Positions 44,919-57,500 of a stretch of 64,000 nucleotides of DNA are shown here, one piece after another. The stretch's first letter is position 1. The number at the start of each line of letters is the position of its first letter. The stretch spans positions 687,001 to 751,000 of the forward strand of contig OZ018418.1 of assembly GCA_963969595.1 (NCBI GenBank). Reading direction: 5' to 3'. The notes under the pieces are model-generated. The model was not told the DNA's origin, did no database searches, and worked only from the letters and a program-made list of their open reading frames with translations. The DNA comes from Neckera pumila. Its lineage: Eukaryota > Streptophyta > Bryopsida > Hypnales > Neckeraceae. A program made the translations under genes and the position numbers.

Positions 44919-47900
44919 TGTCGTTCGCGCAATCTAGGCGTAAGTATCCTTAACACAAAAATGTGCCAAGATAACACGAAATATTGTCCCAGGGAATTTC
45001 CGGTTTCTATGTAGCATATTCTAGGTATCCAGCTTTTCTATCTTTCTTTCTTCTCACCTACTCAACCTTTTTCGGATCCTTTCACAATCCGGACCATAAA
45101 CTATCCAGAATCCGGTTTACGTCTCTTCTTCCAATCCGGTTTTCAATACCTCTGTTTTACCTTCAGAGGGTCCACTAGTTGGTCTTTTGAGGGGGTAGGG
45201 ACTTCACCACTCCTGTTCTCCTACAATTCTAATAAACACAAACAACAACACTCAAGTATTCGAAATGTTGTAGCAAGACAAAAAATCCGGATCCTCACAA
45301 CTTCCAGATGGCAACTCCGGACAGCAGGTCACTCAGGAATACTTCACTCTCCCTTACTACAACGACAGATCTCAGAATCCGGAATAAGTTATAGGGGTGT
45401 GATCTTTCTAGAGGTTAGATGAATCCTAAAGTTGGCAGATCTTCCGGACAGGTGGGGGCTTCCTTGGACAAGCGCTTACCTCCGCACGGCTTGACAACCG
45501 GACTTGCTTCCCCACTACTCTATAGTCCGGACTACTCTTATGGTAGTTTAAAGACACTATGCGCAGCTCCTAAGTCAACGATCCAACAACATTACAATAG
45601 CACACTCTTGACTTAGACCGTATTCTACTAAATCTGGATTCCTCCTCACCCGTCCTTTCCTTCCAACACCCAGACCACATGTCAACACAATCCGGATACA
45701 CTGATAAAGCCAAAACTGCATACCCGAGGGCTTAGATTTCGAAAAGGGAATGAAATACAATTGAATATCAACTAGGAAGGAATGAGGAGCAACTAAATTG
45801 CCCACCCTTAAAAACCCAAAACAAAACCAAAGTCAACACCCTAAAAGTGAAAAAAGGCTCCCCACAAACCGGGGCAACCACACAAACACACCAAGGAAAT
45901 CCCGAATAAACCGGGAAGTCCTTATCCCTACGTTTTCGGAAACCAGGCCCACGTTTGGAATCTGATTCTGGGACAAAACTATACAAATTCTAATCCATCT
46001 CCACAAGTAGTCCCCTTCTAACTACTTGGCCATCCAAGATTTCTTTGAACTCCCGGCTCCCTGCTTGGCTGTCGGCTTACCAGGACCCTTCACTAGCGTC
46101 ATTTTTGCTGCTCGAGGCGGATTCTGACGGATCACAGGAGACGTCTCATCCTCCTCCGTATCTTCCTCAGACTCTGAGCCCGACTCAAACTCTCCAGACT
46201 CGGAATCTTCAATCTGTTGCTTCACCGGCTTCTTGCTTTCTTGTTTTCGCTTCTCCGACTTCCAGAGTTTCAGCTCCCTCTCAGGGTCCACCATCTCAAG
46301 TTCTTCATCCGGATCCGAGATTTTGGCCTCCACTATTTCCGTCCTCTTGTTCAGCCGAGTTTCGGCTTAGGTTCCGGTTTTGTCTTTGGAGCCGGATCTC
46401 CTAAGTCAATCAATTGCGTACCCCGTGCTGGTGACTGTTCTGACATATGAGGGAATCTCTCCGGGTGCTTTCTTGCCGGATTGATCGTCCCCAAACCTTC
46501 TAACAGATACCTCCGGATCGGCAACCTCTACCCAGCCTTTCCGGACCCCGACGGAGACTGTGAGGAAGGGGCAAAAGTATTTACCGTGCCCCACTTCGGG
46601 AAATGACTCGGGGGAGGCATCCTAGGCATTTTAAACAAGGACTTCAAGCTTGGATCTTCTTGTGTTCCGGAAGTTCCGGCTCCATGCTTGCCTGAGGACT
46701 CCATGAAGATATCCGGAAGTAACCCAAAGTCGTCCTTGGCCACATCCAAGTGTCCCAAGAGCTGCCTCATATCGTCCAAAACGATCTTCATCTTGGCCTT
46801 GTAATCGACCAGGACCTGCAGCACTTTGGATCCGGTAACAATGCCGTCGTTCTTGAGTTTCTTCGTGTAAAGCATGGACCGGATGATTTGATGTTCCGGT
46901 TCTTCTACCAACAGCTTCAAATCCCTGACTAGCTTCAGGGCATCCGTCTCCTTCTTTCGGGCTGAGATCGACTGCCCCTCCGTCCAGTAGAACTTGTTCT
47001 TGTAGTGATCTTGCTCCGCCTTAAGCACCTCAATCTGCTTGTCCTTCTCTTGGAGTAGTGCCGGATTGGGTCTCTTCCAGAGTTCGTTGAAGATCTGATC
47101 CGTCTCAATATTTAACTCCCTGGCGACGCCCGTGATGACCTCTGCCATCTCGGCATGCCTCTTCCGGCACTACACCATCCATCGGGTTCCGGCCTCATAG
47201 AAGTCGGACACATCGGAAGATTTCGGTGATGGCTGGGTGAGGGACGGATTCGGTTCCGGCACGTCCAGACTCGTTCTTCGTGCGTCCGGATTGGTGGTCT
47301 TCTGTCGCTTCTTCTTCTCCAGTGGCTTCGGTTCCAGATCCTCCTCTTCTTCTTCTTCTTTTAGTGCCGCTTCTCCCGTCGGCTTTAATTCTTCTGTGAA
47401 TCCGTACTTCAGGATCTGCATTCCGATCTCATAGGCAACTTGTTCCTACGGGGTTATGAAATCGAAATGATGATACATGTGGAACAAGTAAGTACTAAGC
47501 GGACTCTGTTTGGCCTTGTCGATAGCCACCGCCATCTTCTTGACCTTCTGGTGGATTATGGTCGCCCAGTTCACGACCCGGCCTTCGAGTGCTCCAAAAA
47601 TCGTATTTGCCACCGTAATCGTAACCCTGGTTGGCTTTTCTGGATAGACGATGGGAATCAGGAAATTCAGTAACCGCCTACGGCGCTCATCGATACAGTC
47701 ACTAATGGTGAAACCCTCCATATGGTGCGGCGGTTTCTTGAACTTGTCTTCATAAAACTTATCCGTCCGGGTCGCATTTCCGGATCCGGACTGCTTCAAC
47801 CCGTAAGTTTCCGCCCACATCCCTTCCGTCCAAGATGCCAACTGACCCCTTGGCGTCAGCTCAAACTGGTTTGGCGTCCCCATAACCAACTCACGAAGAA

Positions 47901-48555
47901 TATCTTCACTCCTAACTGTCCAGGGTTGCCGGATGAACCCAATACACCCTAGTTTGAAGAGATCTTCCTCTAACTCTAAGCGCCCAACGGAGTCCGACGG
48001 AATGACTGGGTACAGGAGTTTGGCAGAAGGAATAGTCTTTTGCCCCTGCGCCGATGATCCCGCCATCTTCTTGTCCTACAATCCGGTGCAATCGGCACCC
48101 TCCTTTCCTTCTCTCCCTATCCGGCCTTACTTACCACTCTTTCACTCTTCTAAAAGAAACATGCTCCAAAACCTGCAAGCACACACACCTCCTCGAGCGG
48201 AAGAAAGAGGGAGAAAAAAAAAAGGCCCATCTGCTTAAGTACTCGGCCAGTGACCGACACCCGTTGGTCCGGCCATTTAATGCGCCGCCATTTGCAAACG
48301 GATCTCTAGTTTTCATAGGCCGAACCCCTAGTTCGTAGGTTGCCTGAATCCAGATCCCATTCTGCTTTCCGGATTCCGGCTAAAGTCCGTTTCTTACCTA
48401 TTCTACAAGTTTGTGCAAGCCGGAATTTCCTAACTACCTAATTTCTACTAAATGTTCCGGTTTGCGGCTTCACTACTACAAATTTTTGAAAATATTTACG
48501 GAATTGATCCTAAACTAGTCTGGATTTCTAAATATTGACATTGCATGTTCCCACA
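44919..48555 (-). mobile_element. LTR-less TG..CA element, copy 3 (3637 bp), inserted in the satellite
   Basis: The element interrupts one monomer: GAACGCAAAG before it and CAAAGAGCGTGG after it share the 5-bp duplication CAAAG (44914-44918 and 48556-48560), and removing the element restores a normal monomer. On the minus strand it starts TGTGGGAACATGC and ends GCGCGAACGACA. It is collinear and nearly identical with 9113-12749 and of the same length by my coordinates. No second LTR, primer site or polymerase gene is present. The insertion must postdate this part of the satellite array. Confidence 0.93.
46022..48066 (-). pseudogene. Element-encoded ~680-aa protein of unknown function, copy 3
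   Basis: The layout is the same as copy 1: MAGSSAQGQKTIPSAKLL start, GCIGFIRQPW, SWTEGMWAETYGLKQSGSGN (open here where copy 1 has TAG), a central RVVNWATIIHQKVKKM region, then acidic/Lys linker, coiled coil and tail ending SSKKSWMAK. TAG codons after HFDFITP and TRWMV are shared with copy 1. A third, after SGSGKAG, is private. A 1-bp deletion near 46364 shifts the frame after KTKPEPKP. The promoter TATA is changed to TATGAAAA. Because it is open where copy 1 is not, the two copies together show the ancestral frame. Confidence 0.75.
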
Positions 48556-51500
48556 CAAAGAGCGTGGAAAAAAAACGTACAAGTTGTAAACAATCCAAAC
48601 AAAAAGATTTTGTGAACGCACTAAAATTAGAGCCCCATATTTTTGAACATAATTTACAAACAGAAAAATGTTAATGACCATGCCTTGTAGTTTAAAGAAT
48701 AAAAAACTAAAATGTCATGAATTTCAAATGCAAAGACCGTGAAAATATAAATGTACAAGTTGTAAATAATCCAAATATAAAGATTTCGTGGGCACACCAA
48801 AATTAGAGCCCTATAATTTTGAACATATTTCACAGACAAAAAAAAATTAATTGCCATGCCGTATAGTTTAAAGAACCAGAAACTAAAATGTCACGAACTT
48901 ATAACGCAAAGGGCGTGAAAAAAAATGTACAAGTTGCAAGTAATCCAATCATAAAGATTTTGTGAGCGCACTAAAATTAGAGCCATATTTCCTTGGACAT
49001 AATTCACGAACAAAAAAAACTAATTACCATGCCCTGTAGTTTAAAGAACCAAAAACTAAAGTGTCATGAAATTAGAACGCAAAGAGCATGAAAATATAAA
49101 TGTATAAGTTGTAAATAATCCAAACATAAAGATTTTGTGGGCGCACAAACATTAGAGCCCCATATTTTTGAACATATTTCACAAACAAAAAGAAGTTAAT
49201 TACCATGCCCTGTAGTTTAAAGAACCAAAAACTAAAATGTCATGAAATTAGAATGCAAAGACCATGAAAAAAAAAATGTACAAGTTGTAAGTAATCCAAT
49301 TAGTAAGATTTCAAGAAGGCATTAAAATTAGAGCCCCATATTTTTTAACACAATTCACGAACAAAAAGAAGTTAATTACCATGCCCTGTAGTTTAAAGAA
49401 CCAAAAACTAAAGTGTCATGAAATTAGAACGCAAAGACCGTGAAAAACAAAACGTACAAGTTGTTTATAATCCGAACAGAAAGATTTTGTGAACGTTTTA
49501 AATTTAGAGCCCCATTTTTTGGAACATAGTTCATGAACATAAAAAAATTAATAACCATGCCTAGTAGTTAAAGAACCAAAAACTAAAGTTTTATGAAGTT
49601 AGAGCGCAGAGTGCACAAAAGAAAAACAATACAAATTGTATGTAATCCAAACATAAATTTTTATTGAGCACACTGAACTTAGAGCCCCATTTTTTTGAAC
49701 ATAATTCATGATAAGAAAAAAGTTAATTACCATGCCCTATAGTTAAAAAACCAAAAACTAAAATTTCATGAAATTAGAATGCAAAGAGCGTGAAAAAAAA
49801 ATGTGCAGGTTGTAAATAATCCAAACATAAAGATTTTGTGAATGCACTAAAATTAGAGCCTTATTTTCTTCAATATAGTTCACAAAGAGAAAAAAGTTAA
49901 TTACCATGCCCTGCAGTTAAAGAACCCAAAACTAAAATTTCATAAAATTAGAGCACAGAGAGCGCAAAAAAAAGACCGTACAAGTTGTAAGTAATCCAAA
50001 CATAAATTTTTATTGAACGCACTAAATTTAGAGCCCCATTTTTTTGAACATAATTCACAAACAGAAAAAAGTTAATTACCATGCCTAGTAGTTAAAGAAC
50101 CAAAAACTAAGATGTCAAGAAATTAAAACGCAGAGAGCGTGAAAAAAAAATGTACAAGTTGTAAGTAATCCAAACATAAAGATTTTGTGAGTGCACAAAA
50201 ATTAGAGCCCCATTTTCTTGAACATAATTCATGATTCGAAAAAAGTTCATTACCATGCCCTGTAGTTAAAGAACCAAAAACTAAAATTTCATGAAATTAG
50301 AATGCAAAGAGCGTGAAAAAAAAAATGTATAGGCTGTAAAAATCCAAGCATAAAGATTTTGTGAATGCACTAAAATTAGAGCCTTATTTTCTTAAACATA
50401 GTTCACAAAGAGAAAATAATTAATTACCATGCCCTTTAGTTTAAAGAACCAAAAACTAAAATGTCATGAAATTAGAATGCAAAGATCGTGAAAAGAAAGC
50501 TTGTACAACTTGAAAATAGTCCAACTACAAAGATTTCGTGAAGGCACCAAATTTAGAGCCCCATATTTTTGAATATAAAAAAAGCAAAGAGCGTGGAAAA
50601 AAAATGTACAAGTTGTAAATAATCCAATCATAAAGATTTTGTGAGCGCACTAAAATTAGAGCCCCATATTTTTGAACATAATTCACGAACAGCAAAGTGT
50701 TAATGACCATATTCTATAGTTTAAAGAACAAAAAACTAAGATGTCATGAAATTAGAATGCAAAGAGCGTGGAAGAAAAAATTGCTCAAGTTGTAAACAAC
50801 CCAAACAGAAAGATTTTGTGGGCGCACCAAAATTAAAGCCCCATAATTTTGAAAATATTCCACATACAGAAAATAGTTAATTACCATGCCCTGTAGTTTA
50901 AAGAACCAGAAACTAAAATGTCATGAAATTAGAACGCAAAGACCGTGAAAAGAAAAATGTACAAGTTGTATATAATCTAAACAGAAAGATTTTGTGAACA
51001 CACTAAATTAGAGCCTTATTTTCTTGGACATAATTTACAAACATAAAAAAGTTAATTACCATGGCTTGTAGTTAAAGAACCAAAAACTAAAATTTCATGA
51101 AGTTAGAGCGCAGAGAACACAAAAGAAAAAGAGTACAAATTGTAAGTAATCCAAACATAAATTTTCATTGAGCGCACTAAATTTAGAGCCCCATTTTTTT
51201 GAACATAACTCATGAATAGGAAAAAGTTAATTACCATGCCCAGTAGCTAAAGAACCAAAAACCAAGATGTCATGAAATTAGAATGCAAAGAGCGTGAAAA
51301 AAAGAAGTACAAGTTGTTTATTATCCAAACATAAAGATTTTGTGAGCGCACTAAAATTAGAGCCTTATTTTCTTGGACATATTTACAGAGAGAAAATAAT
51401 TAGTTACCATGCCCTGTAGTTTAAAGAATCAAAAACAAAAATGTCATGAAATCGGAATGCAAAGATCGTGAAGAAAAAAACGTATAAGTTGTTTATAATC

Positions 51501-54500
51501 CAAACAGAAAGTTTTTGTGAACGCTTTAAAATTAGAGCCCTATATTTTAGAACATAGTTCACAAACAGAAAAAAGTTAAATACCATGCCTTATAGTTAAA
51601 GAACCAAAAACTAAAGTTTCATGAAGTTAGAGCGCAGAATGTGCAAAAAAAAGATAGTACAACTTGTAAGTAATCCAAACATAAATTTTCATTGAGCGCA
51701 CTAAATTTAGAGCCCTATTTTTTTGAACATAACTCATGAATAGGAAAAAGTTAATTACCATGCCCAGTAGCTAAAGAACCAAAAACTAAGATGTCATGAA
51801 ATTAGAACGCAAAGAGCGTGATAAAAAAATGTATAAGTTGTTTATAATCCAAACAGAAAGATTTCGTGAGCGCACTAAAATTAGAGCCTTATTTTCTTCA
51901 ATATAATTCACAAACAAAAAATAATTAATTACCATGCCCTGTAGTTTAAAGAACCAAAAACTAAAATGTCATGAAATTAGAATGCAAAGACCGTGAAAAA
52001 AAACCCATACAAGTTGTATATAATCCAAACAGAAAGATTTTGTGAACGCTTTAAAATTAGAGCCCCATAATTTAGAACATACTTTATGAACAAAAAAACT
52101 CAGATGTCATGAAATTAGAACACAAAGACCGTGAAAAAAAAAATGTACAAGTTGTAAATAATCCAAACAGAAAGATTTTGTGAACGCACCAAAATTAGAA
52201 CCTTATTTTCTTGAACATATTTCACAAAGAGAAAATAATTAATTACCAGGCCTTGTAGTTTAAAGAACCAAAAACTAAAATGTCATGAAATTAGAACGCA
52301 AAGACCGTGAAAGAAAAAAAGGGAAAGTTGTAAATAATCCAAACAGAAAGATTTCTTGAACGCACCAAAAGTAGAGCCCCATATTTTTGAACATAATTCA
52401 CGAACAAAATAATTAAATTGCCATGCATTATAGTTTAAAGAACAAAAAACTAGGATGTCATGAAACTAGAACGCAAAGAGCGTGGAAAAAAACCCCGCAC
52501 AAGTTGTAAATAATCCAAACAGAGATTTTGTGAATGCACTAGAATTAGAGCCTTACTTTCTTGAATATAGTTTACAAAGATAAAATAATTAATTACCAGG
52601 CCTTGTAGTTTAAAGAACAAAAAACTAAAATCTCATGAAATTAGAAAGCAAAGTCCGAGAAATAAAAAAACGTACAAGTTGTAAATAATTCAATTAGAAA
52701 TATTTTGTGAAGGCACCAAAATTAGAGCCCCATATTTCTTAACATAAAAAAAGAAAAGACCGCAAAAAACAACAACATGCAAGTTATAAATAATCCAAAC
52801 ATAAAGATTTTGTGAGCGCACTAAAATTAGAGCCTTATTTCCTTGAACAGAATTCACAAAGAGAAAACAATTAATTACCATGCCCTGTAGCTAAGGATCC
52901 AAACACTAAAATGTCATGAGATTAGAACGCAAAGACCGTGAAAAAAGAAAATCTTCAAGTTGTAAATAATCCAAACATAATGATTTTGTGAATGCACCAA
53001 AATTAAAGCCCCGTATTTCTGGATATAATTCACGAACAAAAAAAAGTTAATTACCATGCCCTGTAGTTAAAGAACCAAAAACTAAAATTTCATGAAATTA
53101 GAATGCAAAGAGTGTGAAAAAAAAAATGTACAAGTTGTAAATAATCCAAACAGAAAGATTTTGTGAATGCACTAAAATTAAAGCCTTATTTTCTTGAACA
53201 TAATTCACAAAGAGAAAATAATTAATTACCAGGCCTTGTAGTTTAAAGAACAAAAAACTAAAATCTCATGAAATTAGAAAGCAAAGTCCGTGAAATAAAA
53301 AAACATACAAGTTGTAAATAATCCAATTAGAAATATTGTGAAGGCACCAAAATTAGAGCCCATATTTTTTAACATAAAGAAAGCAAAGAGCGCAAAAACA
53401 AACAAACTTGCAAGTTATAAACAATCCAAACATAAAGATTTTGTGAGCGCACTAAAACTAGAGCCCCATATTTCTGAACATAATTCACGAAAAAAAAAAA
53501 GTTAATTACCATGCCCTGTAGTTTAAAGAACCATAAACTAAAATGTCATGAAATTAAAACGCAAAGGGCGTGTAAAAAGAATGTACAAGCTGTAAATAAT
53601 CCAAATATAAAGATTTCATAAGCGCACTAAAATGAGAGCCTTATTTTCTTGAACATATTTCACAAAGAAAAAGTAATTAATTACCATGCCCTGTAGTTTA
53701 AAGAACAAAAAACTAAAATGTCATGAAATTAGAAAGCAAAGTCCGCGAAAAAAAAATGTACAAGTTGTAAATAATCCAAACAAAAAGATTCTGTGAACGC
53801 ACTAAAATGAGAGCCTTATTTTCTTGAACATAATTCACAAAGAGAAAAAAATTAACTAACATGCCCTATAGTTCAAAGAACCAAAAACTAAAATGTCATG
53901 AATTTTGAACGCAAAGACCCCCAAACAAAAAAATGTACAAGTTGTAAATAATCCAATTAGAAAGATTTGGTGAAGGCACCAAAATTAGAGCCCCATATTT
54001 TTGAATATAAAAAAAGGAAAGAGCTCGAAAAAAATAAAACGTACAAGTTGTAAATAATCCAAACATAAAGATTTCGTGAGCGCACTAAAACTAGAGCCTC
54101 ATATTTTGGAACATAGTTCACAAACAAAAAAAAGTTAATTACCATGCCTTGTAGTTAAAGAACTAAAAACTAAAATTTCATGAAATTTCAGCGCAGAGAG
54201 CGCAAAAAAAACCCAGTACAAATTGTATATAATCCAAATAGAAAGATTTTGTGAACGCTTTAAAATTAGATCTCCATATTTTAGAACATAGTTCACAAAC
54301 AGAAAGAAGTTAATTACCATGCCCAATAGTTAAAGAACCAAAAACTAAAATGTCATGAAATTAGAACGCAAAGAACGTGAAAAAAATGTACAAGTTGTAA
54401 ATAATCCAAACATAAAGATTTGGTGATTTCACTAAAATTAGAGCCTTATTTTCTTGAATATAATTCACAAAGTGAAAATAATTATTTACAAGGCCCTGTA

Positions 54501-57500
54501 GTTTAAAGAACCAAAATCTAAAATTTCATGAAATTAGAACGCAAAGAGCGTGAAAAAAAATGTACAAGTTGTAATTAATCCAAACATAATGATTTTGTGA
54601 ATGCACAAAAATAAGAGCCTTATTTTCTTGAATATAATTCACAAAGAGAAAATTATTAATTACAAGGCCCTGTAGTTTAAAGAACCAAAAACTAAGATGT
54701 CATGAAATTAGAACGCAAAGAGCGTAGAAAAAAAATGTACAAGTTGTAAATAATCCAATCATAAAGATTTTGTGAGCACATTAAAATTTGAGCCTTATTT
54801 TCTTGAACATAATTCATGAATAGAAAATAACTAATTACCATGCCCTGTAGTTTAAAGAACCAAAAACTAAAATGTCATGAAATTAGAATGCAAAGACCGT
54901 GAAAAAAAAATGTACAAGTTGTATATAATCCAAGCGGAATGATTTTGTAAATGCTTTAAAATTAGATTCCCATATTTTGGAACATAATTCACGAACAAAA
55001 AAATGTTAATTACCATGCCTAGTAGTTAAAGAACCAAAAACTAAAATTTCATGAAGTTAGGGCGCAGAGAGCGCATAAAAAAACCAGTACAAATTGTAAG
55101 TAAACCAATTATAACTTTCTATTGAGTGCACTAAATTTAGAGCCCCAGTTTTTTGAACATAGGTCATGAACAGAAAAAAGTTAATTACCCATTCCAACAG
55201 TTAAAGAACCAAAAACTAAGATGTCATGAAAATAGAACGCAAAGAGCGTGAAAAAAAAAATGTACAAGTTGTAAATAATCCAAACAGAAAGATTTTACAA
55301 GCGCACTAAAATTAGAGACTTATTTTCTTGAACATAATTCACGAACAGAAAAAAGTAAATTGCCATGTCCTATAGTTTAAGAATGAAAAGCTAAGATGTC
55401 ATGCAACTAGAATGCAAAGAGCGTGGCAAAAAAAACCCTACAAGTTGTAAGTAATCCAAACAAAAAGATTTTAAGAACGCACTAGAATTAGAGCCTTATT
55501 TTCTTGAACATAGTTCACAAAGAGAAAGTAATTAATTACCAGGCCCTATAGTTTAAAGAACCAAAAACTAGAATGTCATGAAATTAGAACGCAAAGACCG
55601 TGAAAAACAACAGCGTACAAGTTGTAAATAATCCAAACAAAAAGATTTTGTGAACGCACCAAAATTAGAGCCCATGTTCTTGAACATAATTTATGAACAG
55701 AAAAAAGTTAATTACCATGCCCTATAGTTTAAAGAACAAAAAACTAAGATGTCAAGAAATTAGAACGCATAGGGAGTGAAATAATAAAATGTACAAGTTG
55801 TAAATAATCCAAACGGAAAGATTTTGTGAACGCACTAAAATTAGAGTTTTGTTTTCTTGAACATAGTTCACAAAGAGAAAATAAGTAATTACCAAGCCCT
55901 GTAGTTTAAAGAACCAAAAACTAAAATGTCATGAAATTAGAACGCAAAGACCGTGAAAAACAACAACGTAGAAATTGTAAATAATCCAAACAAAAAGATT
56001 TTGTGAATGCACCAAAATTTGAGCCCCATATTTTTGAACATAATTCACAAATAGAAAAACGTTAATTACCAGGCTTTGTAGTTTAAAGAACAAAAATTAA
56101 GATGTCATGAAATTAGAACGTAAAGAGCGCAAAAAAAAAATGTACAAATTGTAAACAATCCAAATATAAGGATTTTGTGAGCGCACTAAAATTAGAGCCT
56201 GATTTTCTTGAACATAATTCACAAAGAAAAAATAATTAATTACTAGGCTTTGTAGTTTAAAGAACCAAAAACTAAGATGTCATGAAATTAGAAAGCAAAG
56301 ACCGTGAAACAAAAAACGTACAAGTTGTAAATAAGCCAAACATTAAGATTACTTGGGCGCACCAAAATTAGAGCCCCGTATTTTTGAACATAATTCACAA
56401 ATAGAAAAATGTTAATGACTACGCCCTATAGCTTAAAAAATCAAAAACTAAGGTTTCATGAAATTCGAATGCAAAGACCGTGAAAATATAAATGTATAAG
56501 CTGTAAATAATCCAAATATAAAGATTTTGTGGGCGCATCAAAATTAGGGCCCTATATTTTTTCAACATATTTCACAGACAAAAAAGAGTTAATTACCATG
56601 CCCTATATTTTAAAGAACCAGAAACTAAAATGTCATGAAATTAGAACGCAAAGGGCGTGAAAAAAAAATGTACAAGTTGTAAATAATCCCAATATAAAGA
56701 TTTTGTAAGCGCACAAAAAGTAGAGCCTTGTTTTCTTGAATATAGTTCACAAACAGAAAAAAAGTTAACTACCATGCCCTGTAGTTAAAGAACCCAAAAT
56801 TTAAATTTCATGAAATTAGAACGCAAAGAGCGCAAAAAAGAAATGTACAAATTGTAAGTAAGCCAAATCTAAAGATTTTGTGAGTGCACTAAATTTAGAG
56901 CCTTGATTTCTTGAACATAGTTTACAAAATGAAAATAATTAATTACCATGCCTTGTAGTTTAAAGAACCAAAAACTGAAATGTCATAAATTAGAATGCAA
57001 AGACTGTGAAAAAAAAAAAGTACAAGTTGTAAATAATCCAAACATAAAGATTTCGTGAACGCACCAAAATTAGAGCCCCATATCTTTGAACATAATTCAG
57101 GAACAGAAAAAAAGTTAATTACCATGCCCTATAGTTTAGAGAACAAAAAACTAAGATGTCATGAAATTAGAGCGCAAAGATTGTGAAAAAAGAAAATGTA
57201 CAAGTTGTAAATAATTCAAACTGAAAGATTTCATGAATCCACTAAAACAAGAGCCTTGTTTTGTTGAACTTAATTTGCAAAGAAAAACTAATTAATTACC
57301 ATGCCTTGTAGTTTAACGGACCAAAAAATAAAATTTCATGACATTAGAACGCAAAGAGCATGAAAAAAACCCCGTACAAGTTGTAAATAATCCAAACAGA
57401 AGGTTTTTGTGAATGCACTAAAATTAGAGCCCCATTTTTTTGAACGTAATTCACAATTAGAAAAAATTTAATTACCATGCCTTGTAATTAAAGAACCAAA

